Shown piece by piece: positions 44,033 to 53,529 of a DNA stretch of 64,000 nt. The notes under the pieces are model-generated. The model was not told the DNA's origin. It worked only from the letters and a program-made list of their open reading frames with translations, and ran no database searches. Within the stretch, counting starts at the first letter, position 1. The number at the start of each line of letters is the position of its first letter. A program made the translations under genes and the position numbers. The stretch spans positions 868,001 through 932,000 of the forward strand of contig NZ_FOTQ01000001.1 in the NCBI RefSeq assembly GCF_900114635.1, given 5' to 3'. Source of the DNA: Shimia aestuarii (GTDB lineage Bacteria > Pseudomonadota > Alphaproteobacteria > Rhodobacterales > Rhodobacteraceae).

Positions 44033-45115
44033 ATGACCGCGATTGATCCCCAAGCCCTTGCCGATGAAGAACGCGAAGCCCGTCGCGCCCGCCTCTTCAC
44101 CCGCATCAACAAGGCCGACACCTGGTTCCAGGTTCTGGGCCTGAGCTTCATCACCCCGATCCTTAAAGCCGTCGCAGGCGACAACCCGCGCGCACAGGCT
44201 GCGGAAATCTGGCGCCTGCTCGGTGTCCCGGTTCTGGCGATCTGCTGCTTCCTCTTCGCCTGGGCCAGCCTTGCCCCCACCGTGCAAACCTCGCTCGGCG
44301 CGGTCCCCGGCCCGTCTCAGGTCTGGGCCGAGGCCGTCAACCTGCATGAAGACGCCAAGGCCAAGGGCGCCAAGGAGCAGAAATTCTATGACCGGGTCGA
44401 AGCCCGCAACCAGAAATTCATCGACAAGGGCGAGCCCGAAAAGGTCAAGCAAATCGCCTATACCGGCGCGCCCAGCTACTACGACCAGATCTGGACTTCG
44501 ATCAAAACCGTCTTCTTCGGCTTCCTGATCGGATCTCTCGTCGCCATCCCCCTCGGCATTCTCGCGGGCCTCTCGCCCTACGCCAACGCAGCCATCAACC
44601 CCTTGATTCAAATCTTCAAACCGGTCTCACCGCTCGCGTGGCTGCCAATTGTCACGATGATCGTCTCGGCCACCTATACGGTCGATGACGGGCTATTTTC
44701 CAAATCCTTCCTGAACTCGGCCATCACCGTGACGCTCTGCTCGCTCTGGCCGACCCTGATCAACACCTCGCTTGGCGTGGCCTCGATCGACAAGGACCTC
44801 GTGAACGTCTCCAAGGTTCTGAAAATGAACACCTACACCAAGATCACCAAGCTGGTGCTGCCCTCGGCCCTGCCCCTGATCTTCACTGGCCTGCGCCTGT
44901 CGCTGGGTGTTGGCTGGATGGTGCTGATCGCCGCGGAAATGCTGGCCCAGAACCCCGGTCTTGGCAAATTCGTCTGGGACGAATTCCAGAACGGTTCCTC
45001 CTCCTCGCTGGCCAAGATCATGGTGGCTGTCTTCACCATCGGCATCATCGGCTTCCTTCTCGACCGCCTGATGTACGCCATCCAGTCGCTCTTTACCTTC
45101 TCTTCGAACCGGTGA
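44033..45115 (+). CDS. nrtB: nitrate ABC transporter permease
   Basis: 360 aa from the ATG at 44033 with AAGGACC upstream; the frame extends to a GTG at 43967 inside a hairpin, which I reject. It has a charged N-terminal helix, a membrane helix (LLGVPVLAICCFLFAWASL), a long soluble insertion of about 80 residues, then four or more helices with the coupling loop in SVGVASIDKDLVN-like sequence (LGVASIDKDLVNVSKVLKMN). The binding-protein-dependent transport permease fold is clear (SLGVGWMVLIAAEML). Confidence 0.9.
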   Translation: MTAIDPQALADEEREARRARLFTRINKADTWFQVLGLSFITPILKAVAGDNPRAQAAEIWRLLGVPVLAICCFLFAWASLAPTVQTSLGAVPGPSQVWAEAVNLHEDAKAKGAKEQKFYDRVEARNQKFIDKGEPEKVKQIAYTGAPSYYDQIWTSIKTVFFGFLIGSLVAIPLGILAGLSPYANAAINPLIQIFKPVSPLAWLPIVTMIVSATYTVDDGLFSKSFLNSAITVTLCSLWPTLINTSLGVASIDKDLVNVSKVLKMNTYTKITKLVLPSALPLIFTGLRLSLGVGWMVLIAAEMLAQNPGLGKFVWDEFQNGSSSSLAKIMVAVFTIGIIGFLLDRLMYAIQSLFTFSSNR

Positions 45116-45121
45116 TCCGTC

Positions 45122-46807
45122 ATGAGCATTCTCAAGTTCGATAACGTCTCCAAAGACTTCGGTGAGGGCACCGCCCGCACCGAGGTTTTGAAAAACATCA
45201 CACTCGACGTGCAGGAAGGCGAATTCCTCGTCCTGCTCGGCTTCTCCGGCACCGGCAAGACCACGCTGATCAACCTCATGGCGGGGCTCGAACAGCCCAC
45301 CAAGGGCAACGTCACCTTCAAGGGCACGCCCATCACCGGCCCCGGCCCCGAGCGCGGCGTGATCTTCCAGAACTACTCGCTGATGCCTTGGCTCACGGTG
45401 AACGGCAATGTCATGCTCGCGCTCGACTCGGTCTTTCCCAACATGCCCAAGGCCGAGAAAACGGCGACAGTCGCCAAATATGTCGACATGGTCGGTCTCT
45501 CCCACGCCGCAACCCGCCGTCCAGCCGAACTGTCGGGCGGCATGCGCCAGCGGGTCAACGTGGCCCGCGCGCTGGCCATGAACCCCGAAATGCTGCTTCT
45601 GGATGAACCGCTGTCGGCGCTCGACGCGCTCACCCGCGCCAATCTGGCTGATGAGATCGAGCATATCTGGGAAGCCGACAAAAAGACATGCGTGCTGATC
45701 ACCAATGACGTGGACGAGGCCATCATCCTCGCCGACCGAATCATCGCGCTGAACCCGGACGGCACCCTTGGCGAAGAGTTCGCCGTTTCCATACCGCGAC
45801 CCCGCGACCGGATGGAGATGAACCACCACGACGGGTTCAAGAAACTGCGCGCCGACATCACCACCTACCTGATGGATGTGGGGATCGAGGCCAAGGTCGA
45901 CATGGCACGCGAACTGCCAAACGTCACGGCGATCCACAACCTGCCCAAGGCGCAGGCAGATGTGAAAGCCACCCAGTCCCTGCGCACCGACCGCTATCTC
46001 GAGTTCTCGCAACTGCACAAGATCTACCCGACGCCCAAGGGACCGCTCACCGTGGTCGAAGATTTCGATCTCAAGCTGAACAAGGGCGAATTCATTTCTC
46101 TGATCGGCCATTCAGGCTGCGGCAAATCCACGGTTCTGACCATGGCGGCGGGCCTTAACGACATCTCCAAGGGGGTCATCAACCTTGACGGGCGCGGCGT
46201 TGTCGGTGCCGATCCCGAACGCGCCGTGGTGTTCCAGTCGCCCAACCTCTTCCCGTGGCTGACCGCGCGTGAAAACTGTGCCATCGGGGTCGACAAGGTT
46301 TACCCCCGCGCCTCCCAGGCCGAACGGCAGGACGTTGTGGAATATTACCTTGAACGGGTCGGCCTTGCCGATGCGATGGACCGCCCCGCGCATTCCATGT
46401 CCAACGGTATGAAACAGCGCGTCGGGATCGCCCGCGCCTTTGCCCTCTCGCCCAAGCTCCTCCTGCTGGATGAACCCTTCGGCATGCTCGACAGCCTGAC
46501 GCGCTGGGAACTGCAAGAGGTGCTGATGGAAGTCTGGGACCGCACCAAGGTCACAGCGATCTGCGTCACCCATGACGTCGACGAAGCCATTCTTTTGGCC
46601 GACCGCGTGGTGATGATGACCAACGGCCCACAGGCCACCATCGGCAAGATCGTCGATGTCGACCTGCCGCGCCCGCGCACCCGCAAGGCGCTGCTGGAAC
46701 ATCCCGACTACTACAAATTCCGCCAGGAAGTGCTCGATTTCCTCGAAGAATACGAGCACGGTGCCAAGCCGAAACCCAAACCGGCACCAGCCATCGCAGC
46801 GGAGTAA
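45122..46807 (+). CDS. nitrate ABC transporter ATPase, two fused domains (NrtC-NrtD type)
   Basis: 561 aa with two ATPase domains. The first has Walker A GFSGTGKTTLIN, signature ELSGGMRQRVNVARA and LLLDEPLSALDAL. The second starts after a linker (residues about 240-300) and has GHSGCGKSTVLT, SNGMKQRVGIARA and LLLDEPFGMLDSL. There is no NrtA-like domain fused to the first half, unlike cyanobacterial NrtC. The fusion would enforce a 1:1 ratio. It imports nitrate with NrtA and NrtB; the next gene starts 5 bases later. Confidence 0.92.
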   Translation: MSILKFDNVSKDFGEGTARTEVLKNITLDVQEGEFLVLLGFSGTGKTTLINLMAGLEQPTKGNVTFKGTPITGPGPERGVIFQNYSLMPWLTVNGNVMLALDSVFPNMPKAEKTATVAKYVDMVGLSHAATRRPAELSGGMRQRVNVARALAMNPEMLLLDEPLSALDALTRANLADEIEHIWEADKKTCVLITNDVDEAIILADRIIALNPDGTLGEEFAVSIPRPRDRMEMNHHDGFKKLRADITTYLMDVGIEAKVDMARELPNVTAIHNLPKAQADVKATQSLRTDRYLEFSQLHKIYPTPKGPLTVVEDFDLKLNKGEFISLIGHSGCGKSTVLTMAAGLNDISKGVINLDGRGVVGADPERAVVFQSPNLFPWLTARENCAIGVDKVYPRASQAERQDVVEYYLERVGLADAMDRPAHSMSNGMKQRVGIARAFALSPKLLLLDEPFGMLDSLTRWELQEVLMEVWDRTKVTAICVTHDVDEAILLADRVVMMTNGPQATIGKIVDVDLPRPRTRKALLEHPDYYKFRQEVLDFLEEYEHGAKPKPKPAPAIAAE

Positions 46808-46812
46808 CCGAC

Positions 46813-47238
46813 ATGAACGACACCCAGATTTCTTTGGTCCAGAACAGCTTTGCCAAGGTCGCGCCCATCGCGCCCCAAGCGGCAGAGATCTTCTATGCCC
46901 GCCTCTTTGAAATCGCCCCCGAGGTGAAACCCTATTTCACCGGCGACATGGGCGATCAGGGCATGAAGCTGATGACCACGCTGGGTGTTGTCGTGAACGG
47001 GCTGCGCGATCTGGACAAGATCGTCCCGGTCGCGCGCGAACTGGCCATCAAGCACGTCGAGTACGGCGTTCAGGCCAAGGATTACGACCCCGTGGGAGCA
47101 GCGTTGCTCTACACGCTCAAAACCGGGTTGGGTGACGATTTCGACGCTGAAACCGAAGCCGCCTGGACCACTGCCTACACGACCCTCGCGGGCGTGATGA
47201 AAGACGCCGCATATCCGGCGGAAACAGGGGAAACATGA
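46813..47238 (+). CDS. single-domain globin in the nitrate assimilation operon
   Basis: 141 aa, flavohaemoglobin-like globin without reductase domain. The proximal His is in LAIKHVEYGVQ and the distal region in EIFYARLFEIAPEVKPYF with the usual Phe and Tyr B10 context. It is coupled to nirB by a four-base overlap, and both lie behind the nitrate transporter. NO or nitrite handling during nitrite reduction is the simplest role; oxygen or electron delivery to the reductase are alternatives. Confidence 0.87.
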   Translation: MNDTQISLVQNSFAKVAPIAPQAAEIFYARLFEIAPEVKPYFTGDMGDQGMKLMTTLGVVVNGLRDLDKIVPVARELAIKHVEYGVQAKDYDPVGAALLYTLKTGLGDDFDAETEAAWTTAYTTLAGVMKDAAYPAETGET

Positions 47239-49679
47239 CAGAGAAACTGATCATCATCGGGGCCGGCATGGCCTCGGGCCGAGCGCTCGAACATCTGTTC
47301 GAGCAGGCCCCCGACGCCTATGACGTCACCCTCTTCAACGCCGAGCCGCGCGGCACCTATAACCGCATCATGCTCTCGCCCGTGCTCTCCGGCGACAAGA
47401 CATTCGACGAGATCGTCACCCACACTGCCGAGTGGTACGAAGAAAACGGCGTCACCTGCCGCTTTGGCGAAAAGGTCATCGCCATCGACAAAACGGCCAA
47501 GACCGTCACCTCACAAAACGGCGATGTGCTGCCTTATGACAAGCTCGTCATCGCCACTGGCTCGGCCCCGTTTATCATCCCGCTTCCCGGTCATGATCTT
47601 GATGGCGTGATTGCGTATCGCGACCTCGAAGACACCAACGCCATGATCGCCCTTGGCGACAAGCCCGACGCCAAGGCGGTTGTCATCGGCGGCGGCCTTC
47701 TGGGTCTCGAAGCGGCCGCTGGCCTCAAGGCACGCGGCGTCGACGTGACCGTGGTCCACATCATGGGCCACCTGATGGAACGCCAGCTTGATGAGGCTGC
47801 GGGATACCTTTTGCGCAAGGCGCTGGTTGACAAGGGCATCACCGTGAAATGCTCGGCCAATTCCAAGGAAATCCTTGGCGAAAACGACCACGTCAAGGCA
47901 CTGCTGCTGGATGACGGCACCGAACTACCCTGTGACCTGCTTGTCATGGCCGTTGGTATCCGCCCCGCCATCGGCCTTGCCGCCGACGCGGGCCTTGCCT
48001 GCGGTCGCGGCATTCATGTCGACGACCAGATGGTGACTTCAGACGCCGACATCCTGTCGCTTGGCGAATGCGTCGAACACGACGGCAATATCTTCGGCCT
48101 CGTCGCGCCGCTCTATGATCAGGCCAAGGTGCTCGCCAAAACCCTTCTGGGCGAAGAGGCGGCGTTCAAGAACAAGGAAGTCTCGACCAAGCTCAAGGTC
48201 ACCGGCTGCGATCTCTTTTCCGCCGGCGACTTTGCCGAAGGTGAAGGGCGCGAAGACATCGTCTTCCGTGACCCGGCACGCGGCGTCTACAAGCGTCTCG
48301 TGATCGAAGACAACCGCATCGTCGGCGCCGTGATGTACGGCGACACGGCAGACGGAAACTGGTTCTTCGGCCTGATCAAGGACGGCACCGACATTTCCGA
48401 AATGCGCGACACGCTGATCTTTGGCCCTGCCTACCAAGGGGGGGCCGCCGTGGACCCTATGGCGGCCGTTGCAGCCTTACCGGCTGACGCAGAAATCTGC
48501 GGCTGCAACGGCATTTGCAAAGGTCAGATCGTCGACGCCATCAACAACGGCGCCACCGACCTCGGCGCTATCCGCGCCACGACCAAGGCGTCCGCCTCCT
48601 GCGGCACCTGCACCGGGCTGGTGGAACAGGTTCTGGCGACCACGCTGGGCGATGACTTTGTCATGCCCGCCGCCGCCTCGGTCTGTGGCTGTACCGATCT
48701 CACCCACGAAGACGTGCGCCGCCTGATCAAGGCGCGCGAGTTGCAATCACAACCCGCCGTCTGGCAGGAACTCGGCTGGTCGACCCCTAACGGCTGTCAT
48801 GTCTGCCGCCCGGCGATCAACTATTACCTGCTTGCCGACTGGCCGCTGGATTATGCAGACGATCCGCAAAGCCGCTTCGTCAACGAACGCAACCACGCCA
48901 ACATCCAAAAGGACGGCACCTATTCTGTGGTGCCGCGCATGTGGGGCGGGATCACCACGCCCGAAGAACTGCGCGCCATTGCCGATGCTGCCGACAAATA
49001 CGCGGTGCCCACGGTGAAGGTCACGGGCGGTCAGCGCATCGACCTTCTGGGTGTGAAAAAAGAAGACCTTCCTGCGATCTGGTACGATCTCAACCAGGCC
49101 GGACTGGTCTCGGGCCACGCCTACTCCAAGGGGCTGCGCACCGTGAAAACCTGCGTCGGCTCGGATCACTGCCGCTTTGGCACACAAGACAGCACCGGGC
49201 TTGGCATCAAGCTGGAAAAACACCTCTGGGGCTCGTGGACACCACACAAGCTCAAGCTTGGCGTCTCTGGCTGCCCGCGCAACTGCGCCGAGGCCACCTG
49301 CAAGGATATCGGCGTCATCTGCGTGGACTCAGGTTACGAGATTTCCATCGCAGGGGCCGCCGGCATGGAGGTCAAGGAAACCGAGCTGCTCTGCAAGGTC
49401 GCGACCGAAGAGGAGGCGATCGAGGTGATCTCGGCCATGACCCAGATCTACCGTGAACAGGCCAAGTATCTCGACCGTATCTTCAAATGGGTCGCCAAGG
49501 TCGGTCTCGACTGGGTCAGGGAACAGGTCGTCGACGATCTCGAAAACCGCAAAGCCTTGGCCGCGCGCTTCGAGATCTCGCAATCCGTCTACCGCACCGA
49601 CCCCTGGGCCGAACACGCCCGCGAAAAGGCGGCCACATACCACCCCATCGCCAACCTGAAACTGGAGGCTGCAGAATGA
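47235..49679 (+). CDS. nirB: assimilatory nitrite reductase large subunit
   Basis: 814 aa. The N-terminal FAD/NAD(P) domains cover residues 1-400 (LIIIGAGMASGRALEHLF; VVIGGGLLGLEAAAGL). Two BFD-like [2Fe-2S] motifs follow (CGCNGICKGQIVDAI and CGTC; CGCTDLTHEDVRRL). The siroheme/[4Fe-4S] cysteines are C640 and C646 in TCVGSDHCRF and C680 and C684 in GCPRNCAEATC. It reduces nitrite to ammonium with NAD(P)H. The order and length match NirB/NasB proteins. Confidence 0.96.
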   Translation: MTEKLIIIGAGMASGRALEHLFEQAPDAYDVTLFNAEPRGTYNRIMLSPVLSGDKTFDEIVTHTAEWYEENGVTCRFGEKVIAIDKTAKTVTSQNGDVLPYDKLVIATGSAPFIIPLPGHDLDGVIAYRDLEDTNAMIALGDKPDAKAVVIGGGLLGLEAAAGLKARGVDVTVVHIMGHLMERQLDEAAGYLLRKALVDKGITVKCSANSKEILGENDHVKALLLDDGTELPCDLLVMAVGIRPAIGLAADAGLACGRGIHVDDQMVTSDADILSLGECVEHDGNIFGLVAPLYDQAKVLAKTLLGEEAAFKNKEVSTKLKVTGCDLFSAGDFAEGEGREDIVFRDPARGVYKRLVIEDNRIVGAVMYGDTADGNWFFGLIKDGTDISEMRDTLIFGPAYQGGAAVDPMAAVAALPADAEICGCNGICKGQIVDAINNGATDLGAIRATTKASASCGTCTGLVEQVLATTLGDDFVMPAAASVCGCTDLTHEDVRRLIKARELQSQPAVWQELGWSTPNGCHVCRPAINYYLLADWPLDYADDPQSRFVNERNHANIQKDGTYSVVPRMWGGITTPEELRAIADAADKYAVPTVKVTGGQRIDLLGVKKEDLPAIWYDLNQAGLVSGHAYSKGLRTVKTCVGSDHCRFGTQDSTGLGIKLEKHLWGSWTPHKLKLGVSGCPRNCAEATCKDIGVICVDSGYEISIAGAAGMEVKETELLCKVATEEEAIEVISAMTQIYREQAKYLDRIFKWVAKVGLDWVREQVVDDLENRKALAARFEISQSVYRTDPWAEHAREKAATYHPIANLKLEAAE

Positions 49680-50008
49680 GCTGGATCGACATTGGTTCCA
49701 TCGACGACATACCCCTGCGCGGCGCGCGCATCGTGAAAACCGAACAGGGCTGCGTCGCCGTCTTTCGCACCGACGACAACGAGGTCTTTGCCACTTCGGA
49801 CCGCTGCCCGCACAAGGGCGGCCCCCTTTCCGAAGGCATCGTGCACGGGCGCAAAGTGACCTGCCCGCTGCACAACTGGGTGTTCTCCCTTGAAACAGGG
49901 CAGGCCCAAGGCGCCGATGAGGGCCAGATTGCCACCTATCCGACGCGTATCCTTGATGGCCGCGTGATGCTCGACGGAACCCTTCTCACAGCCGAGGCCG
50001 CCGCCTGA
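49676..50008 (+). CDS. nirD: nitrite reductase small subunit with Rieske motif
   Basis: 110 aa. The Rieske ligands are intact: Cys-x-His in RCPHKGG and Cys-x2-His in CPLHNW. This differs from enteric NirD proteins, in which those ligands are often lost. Its start overlaps the nirB stop, and its stop overlaps nasA by one base. Passes electrons within or supports the NirB complex. Confidence 0.94.
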   Translation: MSWIDIGSIDDIPLRGARIVKTEQGCVAVFRTDDNEVFATSDRCPHKGGPLSEGIVHGRKVTCPLHNWVFSLETGQAQGADEGQIATYPTRILDGRVMLDGTLLTAEAAA

Positions 50009-52650
50009 TGAAAGACCTTGATCTGATGCCCGCCAACGCAACCTGTACCACCTGTCCCTATTGCGGCGTCGGCTGCGGGGTGCTGGCATCGCCGGATGGC
50101 GCGGGCAGGCTCAAGATCAAGGGCGACCCGGCCCACCCGGCCAACCAGGGGCGGCTGTGTTCAAAAGGGTCGGCGCTCGGCGAAACCGTCGATTCCGACG
50201 GTCGTCTTCTCGCGCCGCAGATCGACAACCGTTCCGCAAGCTGGGACGACGCGCTCGATCTGGTCGCCACCCGGTTCAAGGACACCATCGCCAAACACGG
50301 GCCGGATGCGGTGGCCTTCTACGTCTCGGGTCAGCTTCTGACCGAGGATTATTACGTCGCCAACAAACTGATGAAAGGCTTCATCGGTTCCGCCAATATC
50401 GACACAAACTCCCGCCTCTGCATGGCCTCCACCGTCGCGGGCCACAAGCGCGCCTTTGGCACCGACACCGTGCCCGGCACTTACGAAGACCTCGAACTCG
50501 CGGACCTGATCGTTCTGGTCGGCTCAAACCTCGCCTGGTGCCACCCCGTCCTCTACCAACGCATCGTCGCTGCCAAAAATGCGCGCCCGAACATGCGCAT
50601 CGTCGTCATCGACCCGCGCCGCACCGCCACAACCGATATCGCAGACCTTCACTTGCAAATCACGCCCGGCACGGATGTGGCCCTGTTCAACCGGCTGCTC
50701 TCGGAAATCCATCAACAAGGCGCGGTCGATGCCGATTTTGTCTCCAAGCACGTCACCGGATTCAGCGACACGCTCGACGCGGCCACCTCCGCCGATGCCG
50801 GCGTTACCGGCCTTTCCCATGCCGACCTCACCCAGTTCCTGAACCTCTGGGTGCGCACGGAAAAAACCGTCACCATCTTCTCCCAAGGCGTGAACCAATC
50901 CGCTCAAGGCACTGACAAGGTCAACGCCATCCTGAACTGCCACCTTGCCACCGGACGCATCGGCCATCCCGGCATGGGACCGTTTTCCGTCACCGGGCAA
51001 CCCAACGCCATGGGCGGGCGCGAGGTGGGCGGGCTGGCCAATATGCTCGCCTGTCACCTAGATATCGAAAATCCGGATCACCGCGCCCTTGTCGGCGGCT
51101 TCTGGTCGGCGCCCGCCATGCCGGAACAGCCCGGCCTCAAGGCGGTCGACATGTTCCGCGCCGTGTCCGACGGCCGGATCAAGGCGCTCTGGATCATGTG
51201 CACCAACCCCGCCGTGTCCCTGCCCGACGCCGATTTCGTACGCGACGCCATCGCGGGCTGCGATTTCACCGTGGTCTCGGACCTGACCAACACCACCGAT
51301 ACCGCGCGGCTTGCCGACGTCGTCCTTCCTGCAACCGGCTGGGGCGAAAAGGACGGCACCGTCACCAATTCAGAACGCGTGATCTCGCGCCAGCGCGGTG
51401 TGCTGCCCGCGCCGGGACAGGCGCGCCACGACTGGGATATCATCGCGGATGTAGGGCGCCGCATGGGTTGGCAGAATGCCTTCGACTATTCCTGCCCGGC
51501 CGAGATATTCCGCGAATACGCCGCCCTGTCCAGCCTTGCCGCCGCGCAAGGAAAAGACTTCGACATCTCCGGTCTCGCCGAGCTTTCAAATTCGGAATAC
51601 GACGCCCTGCGCCCAACACGCTGGCCAGTCTCGCGCCGCGATAGGCCAGCGGGCCGGATGTTCGCGGATGGCCGCTTCTTCACCGCCACAGGCCGCGCCA
51701 ACATGCTGCCAGTGGAACAGGCGACCATGGAACCGTCCACGCCACGGCAATATCGCCTCAATACAGGCCGTATCCGCGACCAATGGCACACCATGACCCG
51801 CACCGCCCGCGCGCCCCGGCTCAACCAGCACTACGGCGAGCCCTTCCTTGAAATCCATCCCGAAGACGCGCTGGCCCTTGGCCTGAAGCCCGCAGAACTC
51901 GCGCTGGTGACCAGCGACCACGGCACCGCCGTGCTGCGCGTGCTGATCACAGATCGCACACGCCCCGGCACGGTCTTTGCCCCAATCCATTGGACCTCGG
52001 AATACGCCTCAGCCGGGCGCATCTGCACCGTTGTCCCGGCCATCACCGATCCGGTCTCCGGCCAGCCCGACAGCAAGGCAGCCGACGTGTTAATCGCACC
52101 CTACGCCCCCGCATGGTACGGGTTCGCCGTTTCAACCACCAAGCTTGATCCCAAAACCGATTACTGGGCCACCGCCCGCCACATCTCCGGCTGGCGCAGC
52201 GAGTTGGCCGGACTGCAAACGCCTGAAAACTGGGAGGATTTCGCCCGCGCCCTCTTCAACACGCCAAACGCGGAAATCTCTTCGGTCATCGACCCGTCCA
52301 AATCCACCGCCCGCATTGCCCTGCACGAAAACGGCGTCCTGATCGGTGCGCTCTACGCCGCGCCCGAACCCGTCGCCGTGGCCCGCTCCCATGTCGCCGC
52401 CCTGCTCGGAGATCCCGGTTCTGCCGCCCTCGCCGGACGCCCCGGCGCGGACCAGCCCGACCCCGGCGCCACGGTCTGCGCCTGTTTCAACGTCGGCGTG
52501 AACACCATTGTCTCCGCGATCGCCGAACAGAACCTGCTCAGCGTCGAAGCTATCGGCGAAGCGCTCGAAGCGGGCTCGAACTGCGGCTCCTGCCGCCCGG
52601 AACTCGCCTCATTGCTCAACGCCACTTTGGGTCAGGCCGCTGCGGAATAA
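50008..52650 (+). CDS. nasA: assimilatory nitrate reductase catalytic subunit
   Basis: 880 aa molybdenum enzyme. The N-terminal [4Fe-4S] ligands are C16, C19, C23 and C51 (TCPYCGVGCGV; GRLCSKG). Molybdopterin-binding blocks follow (NSRLCMASTVAGHKRAFG; GRIGHPGMGPFSVTGQPNAMGG; MCTNPAVSLPDAD; TGWGEKDGTVTNSERVISRQ). The C-terminal part (LNTGRIRDQWHTMTRT) is typical of nitrate reductases. A C-terminal BFD-type [2Fe-2S] domain is attached (VCACFNVGVNTIVSAIAEQ; SNCGSCRPEL). It takes electrons from NAD(P)H through an unseen partner. Confidence 0.95.
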   Translation: MKDLDLMPANATCTTCPYCGVGCGVLASPDGAGRLKIKGDPAHPANQGRLCSKGSALGETVDSDGRLLAPQIDNRSASWDDALDLVATRFKDTIAKHGPDAVAFYVSGQLLTEDYYVANKLMKGFIGSANIDTNSRLCMASTVAGHKRAFGTDTVPGTYEDLELADLIVLVGSNLAWCHPVLYQRIVAAKNARPNMRIVVIDPRRTATTDIADLHLQITPGTDVALFNRLLSEIHQQGAVDADFVSKHVTGFSDTLDAATSADAGVTGLSHADLTQFLNLWVRTEKTVTIFSQGVNQSAQGTDKVNAILNCHLATGRIGHPGMGPFSVTGQPNAMGGREVGGLANMLACHLDIENPDHRALVGGFWSAPAMPEQPGLKAVDMFRAVSDGRIKALWIMCTNPAVSLPDADFVRDAIAGCDFTVVSDLTNTTDTARLADVVLPATGWGEKDGTVTNSERVISRQRGVLPAPGQARHDWDIIADVGRRMGWQNAFDYSCPAEIFREYAALSSLAAAQGKDFDISGLAELSNSEYDALRPTRWPVSRRDRPAGRMFADGRFFTATGRANMLPVEQATMEPSTPRQYRLNTGRIRDQWHTMTRTARAPRLNQHYGEPFLEIHPEDALALGLKPAELALVTSDHGTAVLRVLITDRTRPGTVFAPIHWTSEYASAGRICTVVPAITDPVSGQPDSKAADVLIAPYAPAWYGFAVSTTKLDPKTDYWATARHISGWRSELAGLQTPENWEDFARALFNTPNAEISSVIDPSKSTARIALHENGVLIGALYAAPEPVAVARSHVAALLGDPGSAALAGRPGADQPDPGATVCACFNVGVNTIVSAIAEQNLLSVEAIGEALEAGSNCGSCRPELASLLNATLGQAAAE

Positions 52651-52651
52651 G

Positions 52652-53488
52652 CTACGACAGGAACGACTGCGCTTTCATCGTGTCGGGCACCGGCACGCCC
52701 AACCGCCCCAGGATCGTCGGGGCAAGCTGCAGCTGGTGCAACACCGTGTCCTCGGGCGGGCCATCCCCGTCCCCAAAGTAATAAAGTGCGAACTCCTGCT
52801 GCAACGCCCCGCGTCCGCCATGATGGCCCCGGTCATCCTGCCCGTGATCGGCGGTGACAATCACTTCGTACCCGGCTGCACGCCACTTGGGGATGAACGG
52901 CGCCAGCATCTCGTCCATCACGAAACACGCATGGTCCATCTCGTGGCTTTCATGCTGGAACCGGTGCCCCATACTGTCGAGCGTACAGGTATGCAGCATC
53001 CCGTAATCCAGCCCGAACCGCAGACACAGGTTGGTCAGCGTCGCAAACAGGTCGACATCCGAAGGCGTCATCTGGTTGGCCGCACCATAGCCCGTCATCG
53101 TGTGGAACCGCCCGTGGTTGATGGTCTCGCTACCCGGCTCGTCATACTCGATATCGCGCACGTAATCGAAGGGATGCCGGTTGAAGAACTCCGACCAGAA
53201 GCTGTGTGCCACCGCTCCGGTAATCCCCCCAACCTTACGCACTTCGCTAAACACATCCGGCTGGCTGATCCGGAACACGTTGCCATTGCCGGTGCAGCCA
53301 TGCTCCTGCGGTGTCACCCCGGTGTGGATCGAAGCATAACAACTGGCCGATGTTGAAGGCAGAACCGCCTGCATCCGCCACTTCTTCGCCATGCCTGTCT
53401 CGACCCAGCCTTCAAGGTTTCCAAAGAGCCGCCCCCAATTGCGCCAAGGCACCCCGTCGAGGATGATCAGCAATAGCTTTCCGTTCAT
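52652..53488 (-). CDS. alkaline phosphatase superfamily/type I phosphodiesterase-like protein
   Basis: 278 aa from the ATG at 53488 (GGAG 8 bases upstream; two other in-frame ATGs upstream at 53494 and 53524). A metal-binding Asp is in LIILDGVPWRNW (residue 11), the likely nucleophile region in LPSTSASCYASIHTGVTPQEHG, and metal ligands in HTCTLDSMGHRFQHE and VTADHGQDDRGHHGG. This is the layout of nucleotide pyrophosphatases and phosphopentomutase-like proteins. Its stop is 1 base away from the nasA stop. It is the last gene in the minus-strand peptide operon block. Confidence 0.82.
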   Translation of the reverse strand: MNGKLLLIILDGVPWRNWGRLFGNLEGWVETGMAKKWRMQAVLPSTSASCYASIHTGVTPQEHGCTGNGNVFRISQPDVFSEVRKVGGITGAVAHSFWSEFFNRHPFDYVRDIEYDEPGSETINHGRFHTMTGYGAANQMTPSDVDLFATLTNLCLRFGLDYGMLHTCTLDSMGHRFQHESHEMDHACFVMDEMLAPFIPKWRAAGYEVIVTADHGQDDRGHHGGRGALQQEFALYYFGDGDGPPEDTVLHQLQLAPTILGRLGVPVPDTMKAQSFLS

Positions 53489-53529
53489 AGTCATGCTCCA
53501 TGCACAAAGAAAGGGCGCTCCCACGCCCC

